Origin: GCA-002793235 sp965267355
Lineage (GTDB): Bacteria > Bacteroidota > Bacteroidia > Flavobacteriales_E > Vicingaceae
Length of the DNA: 64,000 bases
Assembly: GCA_965267355.1 (NCBI GenBank)
Contig: OZ253956.1
Span: 1,674,001 to 1,738,000 of the forward strand
Direction of reading: 5' to 3'
Under the pieces are notes generated by a model that worked only from the letters and a program-made list of their open reading frames with translations, did not search any database and was not told the DNA's origin. Below, one piece after another: positions 1 to 8,384 of the stretch (position 1 is the first letter of the stretch; each line of letters opens with the position of its first letter). Both the position numbers and the translations under genes were made by a program.

Positions 1-2
1 AC

Positions 3-2450
3 AATTGTTTTAAGATAGCTGAAGGACCGGATGCACCGACCATTACCTTTCAGGAAATGGAGAATGAGTTGATTTTATACTTAACCAATCCAAAAACATC
101 CAACAATGCTAACGAGAGTTACTATCAAAAAAATCCTTTTATTGCCATTCCAGATACTTTAGATGGTGTTTGGCAAGGAACAGATGCAGATAAGGATACG
201 TTAAAATATTATGACTTTGAAGGTTATCAAGTATTTCAACTTAAGAATGGTTTAATTACTGCTGATGAGTTGGACAATCCTGACAAAGCCCGTTTGGTGG
301 CACAAGTTGACATTAAGAATGGTGTTACTGATTTAGTGAATTATACCTACAATGAACAATATGGGTTTAATACTCCGAAGGTGATGGTAGATGGTAAAGA
401 TGATGGCATCAAGCATTCCTTCAGAATTACAGACGATTTATTTGCATCAGGAAACACTAAACTGGTTAACCATAAAACTTACTACTATATGGCTCTTGCT
501 TATGGTTACAATGAATACAAAGAGTATGATCCAAATGATCCATTAGCATTAGATGGGCAAAAGCAGCCTTACATTGCCAGTAGAAAAACAGGTACAGGAC
601 AAGGCTTAAGAGCATACTCAGCTATACCACACAATCCTGCACCAGAAAATGGAGGTACGGTAGCTAATTCTGAATATGGAGATCAACCAATGATTACCAG
701 AATAGAAGGACAAGGAAATGGTGGAAATAATTTAGAGCTTACTGCAGCATCAGAAGATGTAGCCGTAACTAATGGTTTTGTAGATGAACCAACTTACGAA
801 GCAGGTTTTGGACCATTAAATGTGAAAGTAGTTGATCCATTAACCGTACAAGCAGGAAAATATACCGTTCAGTTTAAAGACTCTACAGCAGGAAGTATGA
901 ATGATGCTTATTATGCATTAATACCACCATTTGGAGATACCATTTTCTCAGAGCAATCTATTGAACTAGAAAACGAACAGTTGTTTTTAGATTATGGAAT
1001 ATCTGTATCGGTAAAACAAGTGAAAAATCCTGGTGTAGAAAAAGAATTGGGTAATGGAGCAATTTCAGGAACAGTAACATTTGCCGATTCAACTCGTCCA
1101 TGGTTAGGTGGATTAAGTGATCAAGATGGAGAAAGTGATTTAAATTGGATACGTTCAGGATCATCTATATTTGATGTAGGATCAGATGCCAGTCCATTTA
1201 ACGATTATAACGCTAATGGATTCAAAGACCCTAATCAGGATTTTGAAAATTTTGTAAATGGAACATGGGCTCCTTACGGACTAACTGCTTACCGTAAAGC
1301 ACAATCTAATTCATCACCACCAATGTTTGATGCTATGGCTTGGAGTACAGCTAACAATATAGGAACCGATTCGAGTAAGTTAAAATATTTACAGTCAGTA
1401 GATGTTGTATTTACTTCTGATAAGAGCAAATGGTCAAGATGTTTAGTGTTTGAAGCCCGAAATGATTCTACCGGTTTATTAACCGAAGGAGGAGCTCAAC
1501 ATTTAGAAATTAGAAACTCACAAAGTGTGGATAAAAATGGTAATCCAGCACCAGTAGGGTCAGGAGTTTCAACTGATGAAAATGACCCCAATTATTTAGG
1601 GGAAACTGGTTTTGGGTGGTTCCCAGGCTATGCTATTAATGTGGAAACAGGAGAGCGTTTAAATGTGTCATTTGCTGAAGATAGTTGGTTGGCAGGAGAA
1701 AACGGAAGAGACATGATATGGAATCCAACTTCTACAATGAGTATAGGTGTAAATAATGAGTTAGTATTAGGAGGTAAACATTATGTATATGTATATCGAA
1801 AAATGGAGAATCAGATTTTCTTTAACTTTTTAAATTTATCAATGCCTACCTATGATGGTTGTCAAAAATTAGATTCCCTACTTCGTTTGGGTACTACATT
1901 TGAAAGAACCGCTGTTATTGCATCAACTATGTGGGCAGGAGTACCAATGTTAAATAGTGGTTATTCTTTATTAGAAAACGAAGCAAAAGTAAAATTAAGA
2001 GTAGAGAAGCCTTATCAACTATTTACTACAGCACATACCAATGGTGTAAACAGTAATGGCGGTTTGCCGATGTATCAGTTTGACATGTCAGGTATGCAGG
2101 TAGATACAGGCAATGGAATGGCTATGGATTCGGCATTGGCCATGATTAATGTGGTACCAAATCCATATTATGCTTACTCTGAATATGAGACTAGCGCATT
2201 GGATAACACCATAAAAATTACCAATTTACCTAAAAACTGTACCATCTCTATTTACAATGTAAATGGTACTTTAATGAGAAGGTTCCAAAAAGGAGATGAT
2301 AAAACTAGTTTGGATTGGGACTTGAAAAACCATGTGGATGTACCGGTAGCAAGTGGAGTGTACTTAATACATGTTAAGGTACCTGATGTGGGTGAAAGAA
2401 CACTAAAATGGTACGGGGTTACTAAACCTACTGACCTTAATGGGTTTTAA
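3..2450 (+). CDS. Large secreted protein with T9SS-type C-terminal region (5' partial)
   Basis: The reading frame is open from base 3 to the stop at 2450, giving 815 visible residues. The ATG at 57 is internal, because in-frame codons before it read NCFKIAEGPDAP with no stop. The C-terminus (VVPNPY, then ISIYNVNGTLMRRF, then VASGVYLIHV) has the pattern of Bacteroidota type IX sorting or FlgD-like Ig domains, so the protein is inferred to be exported to the cell surface. The ending ERTLKWYGV is slightly unusual for a classical type A domain. No enzyme motif was recognised. A PorV/PorQ-type barrel follows 44 bp downstream, a common pairing for such giant proteins. The missing N-terminus lies to the left of the window. 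Confidence 0.8.
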   Translation, partial: NCFKIAEGPDAPTITFQEMENELILYLTNPKTSNNANESYYQKNPFIAIPDTLDGVWQGTDADKDTLKYYDFEGYQVFQLKNGLITADELDNPDKARLVAQVDIKNGVTDLVNYTYNEQYGFNTPKVMVDGKDDGIKHSFRITDDLFASGNTKLVNHKTYYYMALAYGYNEYKEYDPNDPLALDGQKQPYIASRKTGTGQGLRAYSAIPHNPAPENGGTVANSEYGDQPMITRIEGQGNGGNNLELTAASEDVAVTNGFVDEPTYEAGFGPLNVKVVDPLTVQAGKYTVQFKDSTAGSMNDAYYALIPPFGDTIFSEQSIELENEQLFLDYGISVSVKQVKNPGVEKELGNGAISGTVTFADSTRPWLGGLSDQDGESDLNWIRSGSSIFDVGSDASPFNDYNANGFKDPNQDFENFVNGTWAPYGLTAYRKAQSNSSPPMFDAMAWSTANNIGTDSSKLKYLQSVDVVFTSDKSKWSRCLVFEARNDSTGLLTEGGAQHLEIRNSQSVDKNGNPAPVGSGVSTDENDPNYLGETGFGWFPGYAINVETGERLNVSFAEDSWLAGENGRDMIWNPTSTMSIGVNNELVLGGKHYVYVYRKMENQIFFNFLNLSMPTYDGCQKLDSLLRLGTTFERTAVIASTMWAGVPMLNSGYSLLENEAKVKLRVEKPYQLFTTAHTNGVNSNGGLPMYQFDMSGMQVDTGNGMAMDSALAMINVVPNPYYAYSEYETSALDNTIKITNLPKNCTISIYNVNGTLMRRFQKGDDKTSLDWDLKNHVDVPVASGVYLIHVKVPDVGERTLKWYGVTKPTDLNGF

Positions 2451-2494
2451 AATATTAAAGGAAAGATTGATTTAGAATATAACTATTTATAAAT

Positions 2495-3574
2495 ATGAAG
2501 AAAATTAAATTATCAATATTATTTACTTGTTGTTTTTCAGTAACTATATTTGCTGGAAATCCTGATAGAGCAGGTGAGGCAGGAGCTTCTCAGTTATTGA
2601 TAAACCCATGGACTAAGAGTGTTGGTTTTGCTGGGGCAAATACCGCATCGGTTACTGGTCTTGAAGCTATGGGTTTAAATATTGCAGGTATGGCTTTTAC
2701 CAGAAAGACTGAGATTATGGTAAATCATAAACGATATCTGGTGGGTAGTGATATAAATATTAATACATTTGGTTTTTCTCAAAAGGTTGGAGAAACAGGT
2801 GTTATTGGTATGTCAGTTATGTCAATGGATTTTGGAGATATAGATATTACTAAAGTTGATTTACCTGAAGGAGGGATAGGTAAGTTTTCCCCTTCTTACA
2901 CTACAATTGATGTTGGTTATGCAAAGACATTTTCTAATAGTATTTATGGTGGTTTAGGAGTTAGAGTCATTAGTGAATCTATTGCTAATGTGGGAGCAAG
3001 AGGTTTTGCTTTTGATGCTGGTGTTAGGTATGTTACAGGAGATAATGACCAAATGAAGTTTGGTATCGCGTTAAAAAATGTTGGACCTACTATGAAATAC
3101 TCAGGAGATGGTTTGTCATTCACAGAAACCAATGATAATGTTGGTTTTGACGTTGAGTCAACTCAAGAACATAGAGCAGCTGCATTTCAGTTACCATCTT
3201 TATTGAATATTGGAGCATCTTATGATTTTTATATTGCTCCTTCAGTAGATTCTACGAGTAGTGAAATAAATGCTGACCATAGAATAACTTTAGCAGGTAA
3301 TTATACTTCTAACTCATTTACTAATGATCAATATCGAATTGGTGTTGAGTATGCATTTAGAAATATGTTTATGTTAAGAGGAGGATACGTGTTAGAGGAT
3401 GGTGTTTGGTTTTCTTCTGAAAAAAGAGCAAATGCATATACAGGTCCTGCTTTTGGAGCATCTTTTGTAGCTCCTTTAGGTAAAAAAGGAACAACTTTTG
3501 GCTTCCATTACGCTTACCAAATGACAGAAAATTTTTCTGGAACACACAGTATTGGTGTTAAGTTAGATTTATAA
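2495..3574 (+). CDS. PorV/PorQ-family outer-membrane protein
   Basis: 359 residues with an N-terminal signal peptide (KKIKLSILFTCCFSVTIFAG) and then alternating amphipathic strands ending in an aromatic/leucine C-terminus (SIGVKLDL), as expected for an outer-membrane beta-barrel. The early segment (GEAGASQLLINPWTKSVGFAG, ALNIAGMAF-like) matches PorV/PorQ proteins, which help T9SS cargo reach the surface. It sits 44 bp after the giant T9SS-type gene and is probably co-transcribed with it. A strong hairpin terminator follows. PorV itself cannot be told from its paralogues by eye, so the family call is firmer than the function. Confidence 0.75.
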   Translation: MKKIKLSILFTCCFSVTIFAGNPDRAGEAGASQLLINPWTKSVGFAGANTASVTGLEAMGLNIAGMAFTRKTEIMVNHKRYLVGSDININTFGFSQKVGETGVIGMSVMSMDFGDIDITKVDLPEGGIGKFSPSYTTIDVGYAKTFSNSIYGGLGVRVISESIANVGARGFAFDAGVRYVTGDNDQMKFGIALKNVGPTMKYSGDGLSFTETNDNVGFDVESTQEHRAAAFQLPSLLNIGASYDFYIAPSVDSTSSEINADHRITLAGNYTSNSFTNDQYRIGVEYAFRNMFMLRGGYVLEDGVWFSSEKRANAYTGPAFGASFVAPLGKKGTTFGFHYAYQMTENFSGTHSIGVKLDL

Positions 3575-3596
3575 AAATAAATAACGTATTTCCTAT

Positions 3597-3630
3597 AAAA
3601 AGAGAACTCAATTTTGAGTTCTCTTTTTGG
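3597..3630 (+). terminator. Hairpin terminator between PorV-like gene and greA
   Basis: A 14-bp perfect stem (AAAAAGAGAACTCA with its reverse complement) around a four-base loop is followed by a T run. It ends only about 18 bases before the greA ATG. It probably ends the upstream operon but would also sit in the greA leader if greA is transcribed by read-through. Confidence 0.8.
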
Positions 3631-3646
3631 CTTAAAAACAATTAGT

Positions 3647-4120
3647 ATGTCACAAATAAATTATTATACAGAAGAAGGGTTGAAAAAACTTCAAGAAGAA
3701 TTGGAGGAAATGAAAAGTATTGAGAGGCCTAAAATTTCAGCACAAATAGCTGAAGCTAGAGATAAAGGTGATTTATCGGAAAATGCTGAATATGATGCTG
3801 CAAAAGAAGCTCAGGGTTTATTAGAACTTAAGATTTCTAAATTAGAAAAAGTAATTGCAACGGCAAGAATAGTTGATGAATCTCAATTAGATACTTCAAA
3901 AGCGTTGATTTTATCTAAAGTTAAGATTAAAAACACAGCTAATGGAGCAGTAATGGAATATACTTTGGTATCAGAAAAAGAAGCAGATTTAAAACAAAAA
4001 AAGATTTCTGTTGATTCGCCTATCGGAGTTGGACTGCTTGGTAAATCGGTTGGAGATGTTGCAGAAATTAAAGCTCCAAATGGTACTATTAAGTTCGAAA
4101 TAATTGAGATATCACGATAA
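3647..4120 (+). CDS. greA: Transcription elongation factor GreA
   Basis: 157 residues, the normal GreA length. The N-terminal coiled coil carries YYTEEGLKKLQEELEEM and the acidic tip EARDKGDLSENAEYDAAKEAQ, which inserts into the RNA polymerase secondary channel and stimulates cleavage of backtracked RNA. The C-terminal FKBP-like domain ends SPIGVGLLGKSVGDVAEI. The start is set at the ATG at 3647 (MSQINYYTEEG); a longer reading from a TTG at 3614 would begin inside the terminator hairpin and adds non-homologous residues. It overlaps the next gene by one base (TAATG), which suggests translational coupling. Confidence 0.96.
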   Translation: MSQINYYTEEGLKKLQEELEEMKSIERPKISAQIAEARDKGDLSENAEYDAAKEAQGLLELKISKLEKVIATARIVDESQLDTSKALILSKVKIKNTANGAVMEYTLVSEKEADLKQKKISVDSPIGVGLLGKSVGDVAEIKAPNGTIKFEIIEISR

Positions 4121-4509
4121 TGACTTCCATTTTTACTAAAATTATAAATAGAGAAATTCCATCATACATTGTTGATGAGAATGATGAATTTATAGCCTTT
4201 TTAGATGCTTTTCCTTTAGCTAAAGGACATACTTTGGTTATACCAAAGAAAGAAATAGATTATTTATTTGATTTAGATGAAGAGACTTATACTAAGTTGT
4301 GGAAATTTGCAAAACAAGTTTCTGAGAAAGTTGAAAAAGTTATAGACTGTGAAAGAATAGGTGTAGCAGTTATTGGTCTAGAAGTACCGCATGCACATAT
4401 ACATCTAGTTCCGATAAATAACGTTAGTGATATTGATTTTTCAAGACCTAAAATACAATTTGCAAAAGAAGAATTTATAGAAATACAAGAAGCAATAATT
4501 AATGCTTAA
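4120..4509 (+). CDS. HIT family protein (histidine triad nucleotide hydrolase)
   Basis: 129 residues with the histidine triad HAHIHLVP at residues 91-98 (His93 is the expected nucleophile) and the family N-terminus IFTKIINREIPSYIVDEN. HIT (Hint-type) proteins hydrolyse AMP-lysine or other nucleotide conjugates; the exact substrate is unknown. The ATG overlaps the greA stop, so the two genes form an operon. The 3' end overlaps the convergent ruvC stop by four bases. Confidence 0.93.
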   Translation: MTSIFTKIINREIPSYIVDENDEFIAFLDAFPLAKGHTLVIPKKEIDYLFDLDEETYTKLWKFAKQVSEKVEKVIDCERIGVAVIGLEVPHAHIHLVPINNVSDIDFSRPKIQFAKEEFIEIQEAIINA

Positions 4510-5060
4510 CTCTTTGTTCTTTTAGGATTGTCTTTCACAAACGCTTTCCAGCCACTATAATTTTTTTCGGTTTTTGGTTTGCCCATTTGAAAATAATGAC
4601 AAACAGCTACTGCTAAACCATCTGTTGCATCTAGATGAGTAGGGGTATTTTTGAATTTTAATAAATTACTAAGCATACCTGCGACTTGCTCTTTAGAGGC
4701 AGTCCCACTTCCTGTAATAGACTGCTTTATTTTTTTTGGAGCATATTCTGCTACTGGGATGTTTTTAGCTAAAGCAGCAGCCATAGAAATACCTTGTGCT
4801 CTACCAAGTTTAAGCATAGATTGAGCATTTTTCCCCATAAAAGGAGCCTCTATTGCAAATTCATCAGGTTTATATTCTTTAATTAGGTATTCAGTACGCT
4901 CAAATATTTTTTGTAGTTTTAAAAAATGAGATTTGAGTTTGTGTAACTCAATGGAACCCATAGCTAGTAAAACCATTTTGTTGTTTTTGATTTGAATAAC
5001 ACCATAACCCATTATGGTTGTTCCAGGGTCAATTCCTAATATTATTTTATCTTTAATCAA
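4506..5060 (-). CDS. ruvC: Crossover junction endodeoxyribonuclease RuvC
   Basis: 184 residues, RNase H-like fold. The acidic active site is complete: Asp11 (LGIDPGT), Glu71 (AIEAPF), Asp144 and Asp147 (HLDATDGLAVA). RuvC resolves Holliday junctions with RuvAB. The segment IKQSITGSGTASKEQV is also typical. The C-terminal tail NYSGWKAFVKDNPKRTKS is basic. The gene is single on this strand between convergent greA/HIT genes and a divergent membrane protein gene, with only 21 bp between the two divergent starts. Confidence 0.95.
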   Translation of the reverse strand: MIKDKIILGIDPGTTIMGYGVIQIKNNKMVLLAMGSIELHKLKSHFLKLQKIFERTEYLIKEYKPDEFAIEAPFMGKNAQSMLKLGRAQGISMAAALAKNIPVAEYAPKKIKQSITGSGTASKEQVAGMLSNLLKFKNTPTHLDATDGLAVAVCHYFQMGKPKTEKNYSGWKAFVKDNPKRTKS

Positions 5061-5081
5061 AATTTAAACGTATAGATAAAG

Positions 5082-6032
5082 TTGGATACAGCTACTTCAT
5101 ACAAATATATTAATTTACTTCTCAAGGTAATTATTGGTGTAGCTGCATTATATTTTATTTATTATAAATTGAAAGGTGAATTATTGGTAAACCTTCAGGG
5201 TTTCGGTTCTACTTCAATCAACTGGTATTTACTCTCTATAGTGTTTGTTTTAATGTTTTTAAATTGGGGGATAGAATCTTTTAAATGGAAATATAGTATC
5301 CGTAATACTCAGCAAATAAGTTTTTTTAAATCATATGCTATTACTTTTTCTGCAGTTACAACAAGTTTGTTAACCCCGAACAGGATAGGAGAGGTACCTG
5401 TCAGAGCATTGTTATTAAGTAGAAAAAATTTTAAAGAGTTAGTTTCTAAAACGATTGTATCTAGTTTTAGTCAGTTAATAATTACAGTGCTTTTTGGTAC
5501 AGTAGGTTTTATTGTGGTTAGTTTTTCATTTAATCTTATTTTAAATTCTTTAATTGTATTAATTTCTTCTCTACTGGTTTTGGTGTTGGCACTTTTAGCA
5601 TATTATAATAGTGATAAGATTAGAACAATTCTGTATTTAATACCGTTCTTCAAAAGAAAAAAAATAGCAGAGTATTTGTCAGGTTTTACTCATCAAGAAT
5701 TAACAAACTTGTTAATGATGAGTACCTTTCGTTACCTTGTTTTTGCATTACAGTTTTATTTGGTTTTAGGTGCTTTTGGAGTGCATTTAGTTGGGTTAGA
5801 GCAATGGTCTTTAATTACAGTTTGTTTTCTATTTGCTTCTATAGTGCCAACTCTACTTATTTCTGAAATAGGGGTAAGAGGTTCTGTAGCATTGTTGGTT
5901 TTTGGTGTTGTTTCAGATCAAGACTTAATGATATTACTATCGTCAGTTATGTTATGGTTTATAAATGTTGGGGTTCCTGCAATAATAGGCTTATTTAACT
6001 TTGGTCAGCTAAAATTAATTGGCAGGCAATGA
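5082..6032 (+). CDS. Lysylphosphatidylglycerol synthase TM-region (flippase-like) family membrane protein
   Basis: 316 residues with about eight hydrophobic segments. The motif SAVTTSLLTPNRIGEVPVRALLL corresponds to the P-x-R-x-G-E signature of the YbhN/LPG-synthase TM family, thought to be lipid flippase-like. The start is uncertain: the frame opens after a TAG at 5073 and the first usable codon is TTG at 5082, since the next Met is around residue 58, inside a membrane segment. It overlaps the downstream glycosyltransferase by four bases (ATGA), which suggests a shared role in glycolipid or envelope polysaccharide synthesis (inference). Confidence 0.8.
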   Translation: MDTATSYKYINLLLKVIIGVAALYFIYYKLKGELLVNLQGFGSTSINWYLLSIVFVLMFLNWGIESFKWKYSIRNTQQISFFKSYAITFSAVTTSLLTPNRIGEVPVRALLLSRKNFKELVSKTIVSSFSQLIITVLFGTVGFIVVSFSFNLILNSLIVLISSLLVLVLALLAYYNSDKIRTILYLIPFFKRKKIAEYLSGFTHQELTNLLMMSTFRYLVFALQFYLVLGAFGVHLVGLEQWSLITVCFLFASIVPTLLISEIGVRGSVALLVFGVVSDQDLMILLSSVMLWFINVGVPAIIGLFNFGQLKLIGRQ

Positions 6033-7153
6033 TTATTTTACTAATTATATCATGCGTAATAATGGTTGTTTATGCTTTAACCATATTACCAATTAGTATT
6101 CAATTTTTTCTGTCAACAAGAATAAAATCATACACTTTTGATAAAACAGAAAAGAAAGTATCTGTTCTTATTCCAGTGCGAAATGAATCTGAAAATATTC
6201 TAAACTGTTTGAATAGTTTGGCACTTCAAAATTATTCAGTACAGAACTTTGAGGTTATTGTTGTTAATGACCATTCAACAGATGATACAGAAGAAAAAGT
6301 AAAACAGTTTATCAAACGTTATCCAAATATTGATATTAGTTACATTGAACTGGAATATGAAACTAGTAAGAAAAAAGCACTTGCTTTAGGTATAAGAACA
6401 TCTAAATATGAAATAATAGCTACTACTGATGCCGATTGCACCGTACCTAATAATTGGTTAAAAAATATTTCGGAACAATTTGAGAAGGAGGTTAAAATGT
6501 TAACAGGCCCAGTAATGTTTACTCAACATAAAGGGTTCCTCAAAAACTTTCAGGTACTTGATATGCTGGCTATTCAAGGTGTTGAATTTGGTATGCTAAA
6601 ATACTCTAAAGCTATTTTAAATAATGCTGCTAATTTGGCTTATTCAAAAGAAAGTTTTGAGCAGCTGGATGGGTATGATGATTATCCTACTCCCTCAGGT
6701 GACGATGTATTTTTATTAGAAAAGTTTAGAAAAAGTAAATTTGAAATTAAGGGGCTTTTATCAAGAGAATTTGTTGTTGAAACACTTCCTGAGAATAATT
6801 TGAAAGATTTTTTAAACCAAAGATTGAGATGGTCCTCCAAAACCAAGTATTATAAAATGCCAGCACTTATTTATTTTGGAGTAATTACCCTAGTGATTAA
6901 TGTACTGATGATTTTAATCTATATAGGTTTGCCTTTGGTCGAAAAATATAGATTAGAGTTGTTATTCTTCTTATCTTGTAAATGGCTGATTGATTTTATA
7001 TTATTACTTTTGGTAGCTTCTTTTTTTGAAAGAAGAAAGGCTTTGTTTTATTTTATTCCAATTCAATTGGTTTACCCGTTTTACATTGTATTTGTTTGGG
7101 TAACTTCTTTAACAGGAAGGTTTGAGTGGAAAGGACGAAAATTTAATGCTTAG
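6029..7153 (+). CDS. Family 2 glycosyltransferase (membrane-bound, processive type)
   Basis: 374 residues. An N-terminal TM segment precedes a GT-A domain with VSVLIPVRNES (44-54), VVNDHSTDD (78-86), the metal-binding DAD at 134-136, GDD at 224-226 and QRLRW at 264-268. Two or three C-terminal TM segments follow. This is the layout of processive inverting GT2 enzymes that make polysaccharide or glycolipid on the cytoplasmic face. The donor and acceptor cannot be read from sequence. It is coupled to the flippase-like gene upstream and overlaps the permease gene downstream by eight bases. Confidence 0.88.
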   Translation: MIILLIISCVIMVVYALTILPISIQFFLSTRIKSYTFDKTEKKVSVLIPVRNESENILNCLNSLALQNYSVQNFEVIVVNDHSTDDTEEKVKQFIKRYPNIDISYIELEYETSKKKALALGIRTSKYEIIATTDADCTVPNNWLKNISEQFEKEVKMLTGPVMFTQHKGFLKNFQVLDMLAIQGVEFGMLKYSKAILNNAANLAYSKESFEQLDGYDDYPTPSGDDVFLLEKFRKSKFEIKGLLSREFVVETLPENNLKDFLNQRLRWSSKTKYYKMPALIYFGVITLVINVLMILIYIGLPLVEKYRLELLFFLSCKWLIDFILLLLVASFFERRKALFYFIPIQLVYPFYIVFVWVTSLTGRFEWKGRKFNA

Positions 7154-8384
7154 AAAGAAAAAGGACATACATTCTAAATCTTTATCAAGAATTGCTTGGC
7201 AACGCTTAAAGAAAAACAAACTTGCTTTACTGGGCATGTTTATAATTTCTTGTGCCATTATGGTTTCAGTATTAGGGCCTAGTATAAGACCAGATGGTAC
7301 TCCAAAAGCTAACGATCAGATATTAGAAATAACTACTCAAAAACCAGGTTTTACAGTTGAGTTACTTAAAATTAAAAAGAATAAAAAACATAAAGAAACA
7401 AGTTTTTGGAGCTTTTTAGGTAACGGAACCGAAAGTGAATATACGACTATTCCTATTTATGACTATAGTTTTGAAGGTAGTAAACTGATTGTAGAAAAAT
7501 ATACGGGAGGTGATGTTAATGATGGACAGGTTTTAGAATATAATTTGGCTGATATTGTTTATCCATTAGATCATAATGAGGTTTCACAAACTAATAACAT
7601 GCTTAGTTTTTATACCTTAGAAGAAGGTAAGAAAGAAGTAAGTATTGATGAGTTACAACAAGAGGTTAAAAATAATAATATAGTAAACAGGAAATACTAT
7701 TTAGGAACTGATAAATATGGTAGAGACTTATTAAGTAGGTTGATGGCTGGAACATGGATTTCTTTGTTTGTAGGCTTTATTTCTGTGTTTATTTCATTGT
7801 TTATAGGTATCTCACTTGGAGCTCTTGCTGGTTATTTTAGAGGTTGGTTAGATGATGTTATCATGTGGTTTATAAATGTAGTTTGGTCGATACCAACATT
7901 ATTATTGGTTATTGCAATTACTATGGCACTGGGTAAAGGTGTGTGGCAGGTTTTTATAGCTGTTGGGCTAACGATGTGGGTTGAAGTTGCGAGAGTTGTA
8001 AGAGGTCAAATGTTGAGTTTGAGAGAAAAAGAGTTTGTAGAGGCAGGGAGAGCTTTAGGGTTTAATAATGCTAGAATTATCTTTAAGCACATGATACCTA
8101 ATGTTTTAGGACCTGTTATCGTAATATCAGCGATTAATTTTGCTGCAGCAATTTTGATAGAAGCAGGTTTAAGTTTTTTAGGAATCGGAGCTCAACCACC
8201 TCAAGCTACCTGGGGTAAAATTATAGCTGAACATAAGGGATATTTAATAACAGGAAAAGCTTATTTAGCAGTATTGCCAGGTGTAGCAATAATTCTAATG
8301 GTGTTAGCATTTGTTTTGGTTGGTAATGGAATTAGAGATGCTCTAGACTCTAAAACCATGGATGATTTACCACCTGCTGTTTAA
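7146..8384 (+). CDS. ABC transporter permease, oligopeptide/dipeptide (OppC/DppC) type
   Basis: 412 residues from the ATG at 7146 (MLRKKKDIHSKS). A TTG at 7122 would add eight residues and run deeper into the preceding gene. It has the OppC N-terminal domain (WQRLKKNKLALLGMF) and then an unusually long extracytoplasmic loop of about 120 residues. The permease core follows (YLGTDKYGRDLLSRL) with the ATPase-contact EAA loop EAGRALGFNNARIIFKHMIPN. No ATPase, OppB partner or binding protein is nearby, so partners must be encoded elsewhere. The 3' end overlaps the convergent transporter gene by four bases. Confidence 0.88.
   Translation: MLRKKKDIHSKSLSRIAWQRLKKNKLALLGMFIISCAIMVSVLGPSIRPDGTPKANDQILEITTQKPGFTVELLKIKKNKKHKETSFWSFLGNGTESEYTTIPIYDYSFEGSKLIVEKYTGGDVNDGQVLEYNLADIVYPLDHNEVSQTNNMLSFYTLEEGKKEVSIDELQQEVKNNNIVNRKYYLGTDKYGRDLLSRLMAGTWISLFVGFISVFISLFIGISLGALAGYFRGWLDDVIMWFINVVWSIPTLLLVIAITMALGKGVWQVFIAVGLTMWVEVARVVRGQMLSLREKEFVEAGRALGFNNARIIFKHMIPNVLGPVIVISAINFAAAILIEAGLSFLGIGAQPPQATWGKIIAEHKGYLITGKAYLAVLPGVAIILMVLAFVLVGNGIRDALDSKTMDDLPPAV

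Noticed and set aside
57..2450. Start of the first gene at the ATG at 57
   Set aside because: The frame is open and protein-like back to base 3, so the ATG is internal and the gene is truncated by the window edge.
3614..3646. TTG start extending GreA by 11 residues
   Set aside because: It falls inside the terminator hairpin and the added residues are not GreA-like.
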